9,632 bases of DNA, from positions 1-9,632 of the forward strand of contig JAJTIF010000049.1 in the NCBI GenBank assembly GCA_021299675.1, in the 5' to 3' direction. Every line of letters starts with the position of its first letter. Within the stretch, counting starts at the first letter, position 1. Position numbers and translations under genes: made by a program. Shown here piece after piece: positions 1 to 6,681 of the stretch. This stretch comes from Pseudomonadota bacterium. Its GTDB lineage: Bacteria > Bdellovibrionota > Bacteriovoracia > Bacteriovoracales > Bacteriovoracaceae. The notes under the pieces were generated by a model, which saw only the letters and a list, made by a program, of their open reading frames with translations, had not been told where the DNA came from and made no database searches.

Positions 1-3
1 CAT
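1..3 (-). CDS. Start codon of a gene running off the left edge
   Basis: Read on the minus strand, an ATG occupies positions 3 to 1. It is preceded by GGAGAG (positions 12 to 7), a near-ideal Shine-Dalgarno site: the GGAG core lies 5 nt from the ATG. No other codons are visible, so the product is unknown. The gene would lie on the same strand as tetR and about 190 bp downstream of it. It could be a last member of the efflux operon, possibly the missing membrane fusion protein, or an unrelated gene with its own promoter. The inference rests only on the start codon and ribosome binding site. Confidence 0.35.
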
Positions 4-55
4 ACACTCTCCAAAAAGTGCGTCCTATCCGTAGAACTAATGGTGCAAAATCCGT

Positions 56-76
56 TTGCATGCCAAATACATGCAA
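56..76. repeat. 7-bp inverted repeat in the left intergenic region
   Basis: TTGCATG (56-62) and CATGCAA (70-76) are perfect inverted repeats separated by 7 nt. They lie about 55 bp upstream of the putative minus-strand start codon at position 3. This fits either an operator for that gene or a short hairpin in its leader. No known regulator site is recognised. The rest of positions 4-160 holds only a weak T-rich hairpin (92-120). Confidence 0.3.
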
Positions 77-160
77 GAACTGTGCTCATTTTTACATAGG
101 TAGATTTTGTAAGCTTTTTTAGGGACTTAAGGGCCAGATTGACACCTAAGTAGGCAAGCA

Positions 161-183
161 GGGTGTCTATATAATAGACACCC
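161..183 (-). terminator. Hairpin after tetR, possible end of efflux operon
   Basis: GGGTGTCTAT (161-170) and ATAGACACCC (174-183) form a perfect 10-bp stem with a 3-nt loop. The hairpin begins 7 nt past the tetR stop codon. Neither strand has a T-run after the stem, so it is not a textbook intrinsic terminator. It may still stop or pause RNA polymerase, or protect the 3' end of the efflux operon mRNA. A second GACACC at 141-146 could pair with GGTGTC (162-167) and compete with this stem. Confidence 0.5.
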
Positions 184-190
184 CACTAGA

Positions 191-805
191 TTACTGACGT
201 AGGTCCTTGAGCACCACTTTCACCAGGCGGCGGATGTCCTTCTCTAGGGCGGCTTGGGTATGATAAGGATGCTCTTTCCCATCGAGAGAACAAAACCGAT
301 TCGAGTACATCAGGGCGAAGTGCACGATGCTAGAGAAGATCATCTTCACCGCCCAAAACATCTCGGCTTCACTGATGGGTAGATTCAACTCTTTAACGAT
401 CGCGGTCGCGAAGGCGCGGCTGCCGGGAGGCCCGAAGTCTTCCTGCGGAAGGTGCTTCTCGTCCATACTCATATCAGAGAGCATCATTTTAAAAACGGAA
501 CGGAGCATGTTTGATTTTTCTAAGAAATACCTGAAGGTCCAAACCGAGAACTCCTCTACCGATTTATCGGGATTATTTGCTATATAATCTTCGATCGCTT
601 TCGAGGTCTCTTGATAGCCAAGCTGCATGATTTGGAAGAACAGGTTCTGCTTACTGGAGAAGTGGTAGTTCAAGGCCGCGATATTAACCCCCGCAGAACT
701 TGCGATCTCGCGCACACTCGCGCCCTCAAAGCCCTTAAGAGCAAAGAGTTCGCGAGCGGAATTGATGATCTTTAGTTTCGTGTCATGGAGTTGTTCTTCA
801 GTCAT
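191..805 (-). CDS. TetR-family transcriptional regulator (CecR/AcrR-like)
   Basis: This is a 204-residue DNA-binding repressor of the TetR family, a normal family length. Residues 9-55 form the N-terminal helix-turn-helix domain. They carry the family pattern GASVREIASSAGVNIAALNYHF followed by SSKQNLF, closest in my memory to the CecR (YbiH) group. The remaining residues are a helical ligand-binding and dimerisation domain that does not reveal the ligand. The ATG overlaps the TGA of the RND gene by 4 bp (ATGA). A strong GAGGAG site lies 8 nt upstream of the ATG, inside the RND gene, so translation is probably coupled. It is the last gene of the efflux operon. The natural inference is feedback repression: it would bind the TTCAAAC-N4-GTTTGAA palindrome at the operon promoter and release it when an efflux substrate binds. 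The family call is firm and the target is inferred. Confidence 0.93.
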   Translation of the reverse strand: MTEEQLHDTKLKIINSARELFALKGFEGASVREIASSAGVNIAALNYHFSSKQNLFFQIMQLGYQETSKAIEDYIANNPDKSVEEFSVWTFRYFLEKSNMLRSVFKMMLSDMSMDEKHLPQEDFGPPGSRAFATAIVKELNLPISEAEMFWAVKMIFSSIVHFALMYSNRFCSLDGKEHPYHTQAALEKDIRRLVKVVLKDLRQ

Positions 806-3800
806 GCCAAACTCTCCTCTTCTACACTCGCCTCTACCTCTTTACCAACCTTAGAGAACATTCTAAAGCCCGGCAGCCTTAGCAAGAAGGCGATCCAGTC
901 TTCGAGGATAGCGTAGGCCGGTGGAATAAAAATCAAAGTAAAAATAGTTCCTGTGGTCAGTCCCCAGGCCATCGCCATGGTCATGGGAATCAGCATTGCG
1001 TCTGAGCCCCCAATACCATAGGCAGTTGGAAAAAGACCGGCCACAGTGGTCAGTGAAGTGGTGATCACGGCACGCAGTCTCATGCCCGAAGCTTTCACCA
1101 GGATTTCATGCAGAGACATTTCCCCTTCTTTCTCCATACTCTGAATGAAATCGATCAACACGATTCCTGAGTTCACGATGATTCCAGCCAGACCAATGAT
1201 ACCAATCAGGGCCATGAAGCTGATGGGGCGCCCATGCAGGTAGAAGGCGATACTAAATCCGATGAGACCCAGCGGGATCGTCATCATAATAATAAAAGGG
1301 GCCAGGAATGAGCGGAACATGAAAACCATCAGGGCAAAAATCCCAATGAGCGCTAGCACCATCGCTTGAAACAAGGACTGAAGAGACTCTGCCGTACTCT
1401 CTGCTTCGCCACCAAATACCAAAGAGACCTCAGGGTAGTTAAGCTGAAGTTCTTTCCAGTATTCGATGAGGATGGCGTTGGCTTTAGGCGAGGTCATCGT
1501 GACCCCGTCGACCGATCCAGTCACTGTGCGTGCGCGCTTGTAGTCTCGTCGCTTGATCTGAGGTGTCCCGGGTTTGCTCTCGAAGGTTGCGAGCTGAGAG
1601 AGGGCGATGAGGTTTCCTTGACGATCCATCACGGGAATGCTTGAGAGATCATTAAAGTCGCGGCGGTTGTCGTCTTTGAACTTTACGTTAAGTTTAACTT
1701 CTTTGTTATTGAGGGTCACATCAGAGACAAGGATCCCTCCGAAGGCAGAACGAACAGTCGTGCCGATATCAGTGACGGAAACGCCTAGGCGGTCAGCCAG
1801 GGGGTAATTGATCTTGACCATGACTTCATCTGAGTCCACGACGTCTTCGACCTTGACGTCACTAATGCCTTGAATGGATTTCAGTTTGGCCGTTACCTGC
1901 GAGATCACCTCTTGCAGCTTCTCCCCATTACTAGAGCGGAAAGTAGCGTCGATCGGTGCTCCAACCGGAGGACCGTTAACCAACTCCTCGATCACCACTG
2001 TGCCATAAGGTGTAGTATCGATCCCCTCACGCAGTTTTTTAAGAAAATCTGTATAGGGAATATTATTTTTGGCAAACTCGGTTGCGTAGATACTCACAAG
2101 CCCTTGGTTCGCCCCTTCTCCCCCTTTAGGGTCTCCCGGACGGCCGACTGATGTACCCGAGCGGGCCACCACTTCACGCACCCACTCTTTGCCACCGACC
2201 TCAAGAATCTTTTGGCTCAGGGCCATCACGCGTCTCTGCGTCTCATCCAAAGGTGTGCCAATGGGCGCTTCGAGGCGAGCCATGTAGATTTCTGTTTGCT
2301 CGGCTGGAAAGAGAACAAACTTATTCCCTAAGGCCATGAGCATGACGGCACCTACAATAAGTCCAAACATGCCCCCAACGGTGATGTAGCGGTGGTTCAC
2401 CACCCACTCCATGAAAGCCTCGAACTGAGTGCGGTATTTGGCGAACCAGTCCTTGCCCCCCTCGCTAGTCATTTTGACTTTAGAGCCTACAAACGAGAGA
2501 CGCATGGGGAGAAAGAAAAAGGATTCTACCAGAGAGATCAGAAGCGCAATCGAGACGACGATGGGGATCGCCATGATGAACTTGCCCATGATGCCTTTGG
2601 TGACAAGCATCGGAAGAAAGGCGGCAATCGTGGTGAAGGCCGTGGCCGTAATAGGGGCCCACAGGTCTACAATGGTTTTCACCAAGGCTGCGTGAGTCTT
2701 CATTCCCTCCTGGCGCAGCTGGACGAAGTTGTCGGTGATCACAATCGAGTTATCCACCAGCATTCCCATAGAGATGATGAGCGCGAGGATGGTGATGGAA
2801 TCGAGGTTCATCCCCATCATGGGCATGATCCCGAGAATCGCGAGGATCGCTAAAGGCAAGGAGATGCTTGCCATGATCCCCACCCACCCGGGCATAAAAA
2901 TCAGTAGGGCCGTAAGTACAATCACGAGTCCAGAAATGGCGTTGGAGTTGAGGGTCTCAAGCTTCGCGCGCACGCGATTGGCTTCGTTATTATAGACATT
3001 AAAACTTGCTTTGCCTTTATAGCTCTCTTGGTAGCGCTTCACGATCTCAAACACTCGATCAGCCAGTTTAATGGTGTCAGTTCCAGCTTTCTTATTCACG
3101 ATCAGGAGTACTGCATCCTGACCATTCCAGCTCGCTAGCGCGCGAGGATCTTCTGCCCCATCGATCGCACGGGCCACATCTTTCAGGCGAATGATCTGCC
3201 CCTGGAAGTTTGAGCGGATGACAAGCTCTCCGACTTCCTCTGCACTCTTCATCTTGGCGTCTACCCGCACGAGCTTCTTCTGCGTGGTCTCCTCCATGTC
3301 TCCGCCGGGACTCGAGATGTTACGAAGCCTTGCTTTCTGCAAAACCTCAGCAACGCCGATATTAAACTGCTTGAGTTTTTGCATATCGATCTCAATAGTG
3401 AACTCTCGATTACGAAAGCCAGAGGGACGCACGTCCTTCACCTGGGCAATGTCTTCGATTTCTTCTTTCAACTGATCTGCCACTGAGTCGATGTAACGAT
3501 TGTCCTTGGATCCGACGACGGCAATCTCAATCGCCGGGAACTCTTCGCTCTTCATTTCCATGAACTCTGGCTGTTGCTGGAGATCCGCCGGAAGCTTGTT
3601 CACACGCTGCACGGCTTTTTGGATGTCATCCATCACCTTAACCGTGTTGACGTTGTCCATGTCGGCACGGACAACAATCTGACTTTGGCCAATGCGGGAG
3701 ATGGACTTCACGTCCTTAAGGCCCGTGACTTTTCTGATTTCGTCTTCGATGGGCTTTGTAATAAGAGCTTCAATGTCCTCAGGGCTCGCTCCTGGGTAAT

Positions 3801-3951
3801 TGGTGGTGATGGTGGCCGTGGCGAAGTCCACTGCCGGCCAGCTCTCGGCGTTCATTTTCGAGAGACCTTGCAGGCCCAAGATCATCATGAAACCCATGAG
3901 AACAAGAGTGAGTTTGTAATTTTTAATAAAAAAGTCAGCAATGTATTTCAT
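802..3951 (-). CDS. RND efflux transporter permease (AcrB/HAE-like)
   Basis: This 1049-residue protein matches the usual length of AcrB-type trimeric pumps of the inner membrane, which use the proton gradient to expel drugs, dyes, lipids or other amphiphiles through a TolC channel. Residues 11-31 form the first membrane helix, followed by a large periplasmic porter/docking loop that contains a YPGASPEDIE motif. A block of helices follows (about 335-500), then a second periplasmic loop and a C-terminal helix block (about 860-1030). In TM4 the proton-relay motif reads GMLVDNSIV (D400, N401), where AcrB has Asp-Asp (407/408). In TM10, VNSGIVLID puts N927 where AcrB has K940. The TM11 arginine (R960, in MRLRAVITTS) is kept. 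It lacks the typical heavy-metal (CzcA/CusA) signature. Its start lies 2 bp after the tolC-like stop, with an AGGA site 7 nt upstream. No periplasmic adaptor gene accompanies it here. The substrate cannot be predicted. Confidence 0.95.
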   Translation of the reverse strand: MKYIADFFIKNYKLTLVLMGFMMILGLQGLSKMNAESWPAVDFATATITTNYPGASPEDIEALITKPIEDEIRKVTGLKDVKSISRIGQSQIVVRADMDNVNTVKVMDDIQKAVQRVNKLPADLQQQPEFMEMKSEEFPAIEIAVVGSKDNRYIDSVADQLKEEIEDIAQVKDVRPSGFRNREFTIEIDMQKLKQFNIGVAEVLQKARLRNISSPGGDMEETTQKKLVRVDAKMKSAEEVGELVIRSNFQGQIIRLKDVARAIDGAEDPRALASWNGQDAVLLIVNKKAGTDTIKLADRVFEIVKRYQESYKGKASFNVYNNEANRVRAKLETLNSNAISGLVIVLTALLIFMPGWVGIMASISLPLAILAILGIMPMMGMNLDSITILALIISMGMLVDNSIVITDNFVQLRQEGMKTHAALVKTIVDLWAPITATAFTTIAAFLPMLVTKGIMGKFIMAIPIVVSIALLISLVESFFFLPMRLSFVGSKVKMTSEGGKDWFAKYRTQFEAFMEWVVNHRYITVGGMFGLIVGAVMLMALGNKFVLFPAEQTEIYMARLEAPIGTPLDETQRRVMALSQKILEVGGKEWVREVVARSGTSVGRPGDPKGGEGANQGLVSIYATEFAKNNIPYTDFLKKLREGIDTTPYGTVVIEELVNGPPVGAPIDATFRSSNGEKLQEVISQVTAKLKSIQGISDVKVEDVVDSDEVMVKINYPLADRLGVSVTDIGTTVRSAFGGILVSDVTLNNKEVKLNVKFKDDNRRDFNDLSSIPVMDRQGNLIALSQLATFESKPGTPQIKRRDYKRARTVTGSVDGVTMTSPKANAILIEYWKELQLNYPEVSLVFGGEAESTAESLQSLFQAMVLALIGIFALMVFMFRSFLAPFIIMMTIPLGLIGFSIAFYLHGRPISFMALIGIIGLAGIIVNSGIVLIDFIQSMEKEGEMSLHEILVKASGMRLRAVITTSLTTVAGLFPTAYGIGGSDAMLIPMTMAMAWGLTTGTIFTLIFIPPAYAILEDWIAFLLRLPGFRMFSKVGKEVEASVEEESLA

Positions 3952-3953
3952 GC

Positions 3954-5429
3954 TTAAATCCTATTGAAGGAGCAAGGGGTTTCAGTGAACACAGCGAGGT
4001 AATCAAAAAGCGTATTGATGATTTCTAGCTGGGTATTAATGGTCGAGAGGTTAGAGTTCAAGAGAGAGTCCTGATCGAGGATCAGATCATTCACTGTGAT
4101 CCGGGCTTCCCGGTATTTACGATTTTGTACCACCAGCCGCCGCTCGAGCGCGGAGCTAGATATCTTCTGCTGCTCGATCAATTCAGTCAGCAGCTTAATC
4201 ACACGCACCAACTGCTGGTGCGTGGTGATGATGTTGGTGTTGGTTTGATTGATCTCACTATCAAAGCGTTTCTGAGCCAGGATCTCCTGGGTCTCTTTTG
4301 TCTTACCTTTTCCAAAAGGAACATTGAGTTCAAGAGCCGCAGTGTACCCCGTCCGATTGTTATCCTGCCAGTCATCCAAGGCCGCACCATAGGAGCCCAC
4401 ACGTAGGTTGTTACCGGCGTCTCGGCTACCGATACCGGTAGTGCGCACGCCCCCGACAAACTTCAGGTCAACGTTGTCATAGGAGCTCGCAAGTTTTTGC
4501 TGCTGGGCCTGTGACTGGCGAAGTAAAGTGACGACTTCGTCGTAGCGAGTGAAGTCGTAGGGCGTCTCCACCTTCGAAGCAATGATCAGAGTACAGGCCA
4601 TCACACTCTCCACCACCTGTGGGATGTTGTAGCCTTCCAGAACGATGTCTTTATCTTTAAGCTCGGGGATGAGATTTTTTAAATTCTTCAGCAGCACCTC
4701 TTTTTGATACTGAGAGTATAGGAGGGCCCCTTCCCGGGCAGCGACTTGCGCCTCACTGCGAGCAACCTCTCCGGCATCGGCGACGCCCGCACTCTGGCGG
4801 CGGCGAGCATCGGCGAGCTGCTCCTGAGAAATCTTTTTTAGGTCTTGATAGATCTTGAGCTGCTCGTTATTGGCCACGAGGGCCCAATAAGTCCGACGCA
4901 AACCAATTGAGAAATTCTTTTGTTTTATCTCTTTTTCAATCTCAGCTTTATGCTTAGCAAGCTTGGCAGACTGGGTCTGAGCTTTGGTAAGACGACCGAA
5001 CACATCCTTCCACAGATCCACAGTGAGATCTAAACGAACACTAGAGGTGGATACGTTCTTAAAAGTTCCATTAGGTGTACTGGCCGAGCGCTGATCTATT
5101 CCAGTCGCAGCCGAAAGCCCAACGCCTCCTTGAAGCTGCTGGCGCACGCCCAGCTGGGCCGACTTAACAGGACTCCAAACTGGGATAAAATCAAAGAGTG
5201 CACGCTCGCGAGTTTCTTCGTACCCCACCTTTCCGAAGAGCTCGGGCTTGAAGCGATCATCCAAGCTCTGGCTCTCATTGAGGCTCGCCTTATAAGCTGC
5301 TTCGATAGAATCCCATTGGGGGGTATGCTCAAGACCCAAGCCTAAAAGGGATTTTTCAGAGAGCTGAAAAGGGGTTTGGGCCAGAAGATTGAGCGGAAAA
5401 AGGAGGATAAGTAGCTGAAATTTTGTCAT
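3954..5429 (-). CDS. TolC-like outer membrane efflux channel
   Basis: This is a TolC/OEP-family outer-membrane protein, the exit duct of a tripartite efflux pump. From the chosen ATG it has 491 residues. An N-terminal signal peptide (MTKFQLLILLFPLNLLAQ, cleavage probably near residue 18) is followed by two long helix-rich halves. These have the coiled-coil heptads and Ala/Gln/Ser-rich repeats typical of OEP domains, for example residues about 145-235 and 365-485. Short beta-type stretches such as LRLDLTVDLW and AALELNVPFGKG would form the membrane barrel. The frame is open to a GTG at 5447, but the ATG at 5429 has an AAAAGG site 6 nt upstream while the GTG has none, so I prefer 5429. It is the first gene of the operon and lies 2 bp before the RND gene, so the two are almost certainly partners. 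Putting the channel first with no adaptor is unusual. Confidence 0.92.
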   Translation of the reverse strand: MTKFQLLILLFPLNLLAQTPFQLSEKSLLGLGLEHTPQWDSIEAAYKASLNESQSLDDRFKPELFGKVGYEETRERALFDFIPVWSPVKSAQLGVRQQLQGGVGLSAATGIDQRSASTPNGTFKNVSTSSVRLDLTVDLWKDVFGRLTKAQTQSAKLAKHKAEIEKEIKQKNFSIGLRRTYWALVANNEQLKIYQDLKKISQEQLADARRRQSAGVADAGEVARSEAQVAAREGALLYSQYQKEVLLKNLKNLIPELKDKDIVLEGYNIPQVVESVMACTLIIASKVETPYDFTRYDEVVTLLRQSQAQQQKLASSYDNVDLKFVGGVRTTGIGSRDAGNNLRVGSYGAALDDWQDNNRTGYTAALELNVPFGKGKTKETQEILAQKRFDSEINQTNTNIITTHQQLVRVIKLLTELIEQQKISSSALERRLVVQNRKYREARITVNDLILDQDSLLNSNLSTINTQLEIINTLFDYLAVFTETPCSFNRI

Positions 5430-5458
5430 AAATGACCTTTTAATCACTTTAAAATGTG

Positions 5459-5476
5459 TTCAAACGTTTGTTTGAA
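5459..5476. promoter_or_regulatory. Predicted TetR-type operator
   Basis: TTCAAAC (5459-5465) and GTTTGAA (5470-5476) are a perfect 7-bp inverted repeat with a 4-bp spacer, a typical size and shape for a TetR-family operator. A third half-site, GTTTGA, follows at 5483-5488, and a weaker ATCAA-N4-TTGAT palindrome spans 5476-5489, so two dimers might bind side by side. The site covers the expected start of the tolC-RND-tetR transcript and lies between the -35 and -10 boxes of the predicted folE2 promoter. A bound repressor should block both. The assignment to the TetR protein at 191-805 is inferred from position and symmetry. Confidence 0.6.
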
Positions 5477-5496
5477 TCAATCGTTTGATGTATAAT
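5468..5496 (+). promoter_or_regulatory. Predicted folE2 promoter, overlapping the efflux promoter
   Basis: A perfect -10 hexamer, TATAAT (5491-5496), follows a weak -35 TTGTTT (5468-5473) at the ideal 17-bp spacing. Transcription would start near 5503 and give folE2 a leader of about 180 nt. This -10 box overlaps the opposing -10 box of the efflux operon (5492-5497) by five bases, so the same short AT stretch can serve both strands. The efflux operator lies in the -35 to -10 interval. Confidence 0.45.
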
Positions 5497-5521
5497 AATG
5501 GGGGGTTGTCACCATAATCAA
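5492..5521 (-). promoter_or_regulatory. Predicted promoter of the efflux operon
   Basis: On the minus strand, a -35 box TTGATT (5521-5516) and a -10 box TATTAT (5497-5492) are 18 bp apart. The -10 box matches consensus at 5 of 6 positions and the -35 box at 4 of 6. Transcription would start near 5485, about 55 nt upstream of the tolC-like ATG and within the repeated GTTTGA half-sites. This places the putative TetR operator over the start of the transcript. Confidence 0.5.
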
Positions 5522-5592
5522 GGAATTTTTAAAAAAAATGGAATTTGTACAGGCCCTGTAAACCATAAGAGATTTGCCTTTGCAGCTTAGGC

Positions 5593-5638
5593 TAGACATG
5601 GCAAAGACAAAGCGGGTTTCTTTTGCAGGCCATGTCTA
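5593..5638 (+). promoter_or_regulatory. Large hairpin in the folE2 leader RNA
   Basis: TAGACATGGC (5593-5602) and GCCATGTCTA (5629-5638) form a perfect 10-bp stem around a 26-nt loop. Inside the loop, CAAAG (5608-5612) can pair with CTTTTG (5620-5625). The loop segment TCTTTTG (5619-5625) is also complementary, with one G-U pair, to CAAAGGA (5671-5677), the folE2 ribosome binding site. No T-run follows, so it is not an intrinsic terminator. It matches no riboswitch class I can recall (I considered preQ1 and tetrahydrofolate). The structure is seen in the sequence; a regulatory role is inferred. Confidence 0.45.
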
Positions 5639-5684
5639 TTACGGGCATAAGATAAGGAACCTTAAACTGACAAAGGATGGATCT

Positions 5685-6650
5685 ATGGCACTCAAAACAG
5701 AGAACCGCGATCACGCCGTGACAGAGAAAGTTCTCAATTGTGAAATTCAAGACTCAACAGGTCTTAATGATTTTCAAAAGCTCCCCGATCGCCACGGCAT
5801 TGCGATCCCTCGGGTAGGGATCAACCGTTTCCGTGTTCCCCTCACTTTCAAGCACCGTGATGGCTCCATCATGAACCATGACTGCGAAGCCAGCATGTAT
5901 GTGAACTGTTCGGCTGGAAAAACCGGTATTAACATGAGCCGCCTCTGCTCAATCCTGCAAAACGAAGGATCGACTGGAGCCGTGAACAGCAAATTCATGA
6001 AGTCGGTGCTGGGCCGCTACAGAACCGATCTACGGGATAGCGATGATGAAGAAAAACTCGACGAGGCTTTCTTGCGCATTGACCTCTCCTACCCCCTGAA
6101 GCAACTCTCCCTGAAGAGCAATAACTGGGGCTGGCAGTATTATAAAACGCGCATCGAGGCTAAAGAATCAAAGAGTAAAGGGCTTGAGACTTATCTCACT
6201 ATTGAATATGAGTACTCTTCAACTTGTCCCTGCTCTCTCTCCATGGCCAAGCAGTATGAAGCTGACTTCGCTGCTGGACTCACCAGTGAAGGCAACGGGA
6301 TTGGCGTGGCCCACGGGCAGCGCTCTCGAGCGACAGCGAAAGTTAAATTGGCCCCGAACGCTGTCTTTGGTATCGAAGACCTGATAGACCTTCTGCGTGT
6401 GGCGATTCCCACAGAAACACAAAGCTTAGTGAAGAGAATCGATGAGCAAGCTTTTGCGATTCTCAACGGCTCGAACCCCATGTTCGTTGAGCACGCTTCC
6501 AAGCGCCTCTTCAAAGTCTTCAACGAAGACGAGCGCCTGGCCGATTGGATCGTGTCTCTTGAGCACTTCGAGTCATTGCACTCTCATAATGCCTGTGCGG
6601 TGATCTTCAAGGGGATTGAGAACGGCCTTACAGATAGCCCAGTTTTCTAA
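5685..6650 (+). CDS. folE2: GTP cyclohydrolase IB (FolE2, COG1469)
   Basis: FolE2 converts GTP to 7,8-dihydroneopterin triphosphate, the first step of folate synthesis and, where present, of queuosine/7-deazapurine synthesis. Unlike FolE it does not depend on zinc. The family signature is clear. The STCPCS motif carries the conserved cysteine region (C181 and C183 counted from this start), and AHGQRS (H210) follows, with about 26 residues between them, as in the longer Pseudomonas-like variants. An RVGINRFRVPL segment near residues 53-63 fits the N-terminal core. I chose the ATG at 5685 because AAAGGA lies 7 nt upstream and family homology begins after it, giving 321 residues. The frame stays open upstream to ATG 5598 (weak TAGG site) and TTG 5574, so a longer N-terminus is possible but less likely. 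It stands alone between divergent and convergent neighbours, and no other pterin gene is nearby. No Zur-like site was seen. Confidence 0.93.
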   Translation: MALKTENRDHAVTEKVLNCEIQDSTGLNDFQKLPDRHGIAIPRVGINRFRVPLTFKHRDGSIMNHDCEASMYVNCSAGKTGINMSRLCSILQNEGSTGAVNSKFMKSVLGRYRTDLRDSDDEEKLDEAFLRIDLSYPLKQLSLKSNNWGWQYYKTRIEAKESKSKGLETYLTIEYEYSSTCPCSLSMAKQYEADFAAGLTSEGNGIGVAHGQRSRATAKVKLAPNAVFGIEDLIDLLRVAIPTETQSLVKRIDEQAFAILNGSNPMFVEHASKRLFKVFNEDERLADWIVSLEHFESLHSHNACAVIFKGIENGLTDSPVF

Positions 6651-6658
6651 CTTATGAG

Positions 6659-6681
6659 AGCCTCCTCCGGGAGGCTTTTTT
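6659..6681 (+). terminator. Intrinsic terminator of folE2
   Basis: AGCCTCC (6659-6665) and GGAGGCT (6670-6676) form a GC-rich 7-bp stem with a TCCG loop, followed by six T residues (6676-6681). It starts 9 nt after the folE2 stop. The T-run overlaps the exbD stop codon of the convergent operon, leaving almost no spare DNA. On the minus strand no T-run follows the stem, so it should act mainly on folE2. Confidence 0.92.

Noticed and set aside
56..80. Sigma-54 promoter upstream of the left-edge gene
   Set aside because: TGGCA and TTGC elements occur on the minus strand, but the GG-to-GC distance does not fit the required 10-bp spacing.
92..120. Plus-strand intrinsic terminator ending in GCTTTTTT
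   Set aside because: The stem (TTACA/TGTAA) has only 5 AT-rich pairs and a long loop, and no plus-strand gene is seen upstream.
2392..2853. 153-residue plus-strand open frame inside the RND gene
   Set aside because: It is antisense to a clearly conserved part of the pump, rich in Arg, His and Asp in low-complexity runs, and has no recognisable domain. It is a shadow of the real gene.
3574..3957. 127-residue plus-strand open frame opposite the RND N-terminus
   Set aside because: It mirrors codon positions of the pump gene, lacks a ribosome site and resembles no family.
5430..5447. GTG start of the TolC-like protein at 5447
   Set aside because: It has no Shine-Dalgarno site, while ATG 5429 has one and starts directly at a normal signal peptide.
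5540..5684. Known riboswitch (preQ1 or tetrahydrofolate) or Zur box upstream of folE2
   Set aside because: None of the conserved cores I remember is present. The hairpin remains unclassified.
6191..6523. 110-residue minus-strand open frame inside folE2
   Set aside because: It lies opposite the FolE2 active-site motifs and has no support beyond being open.
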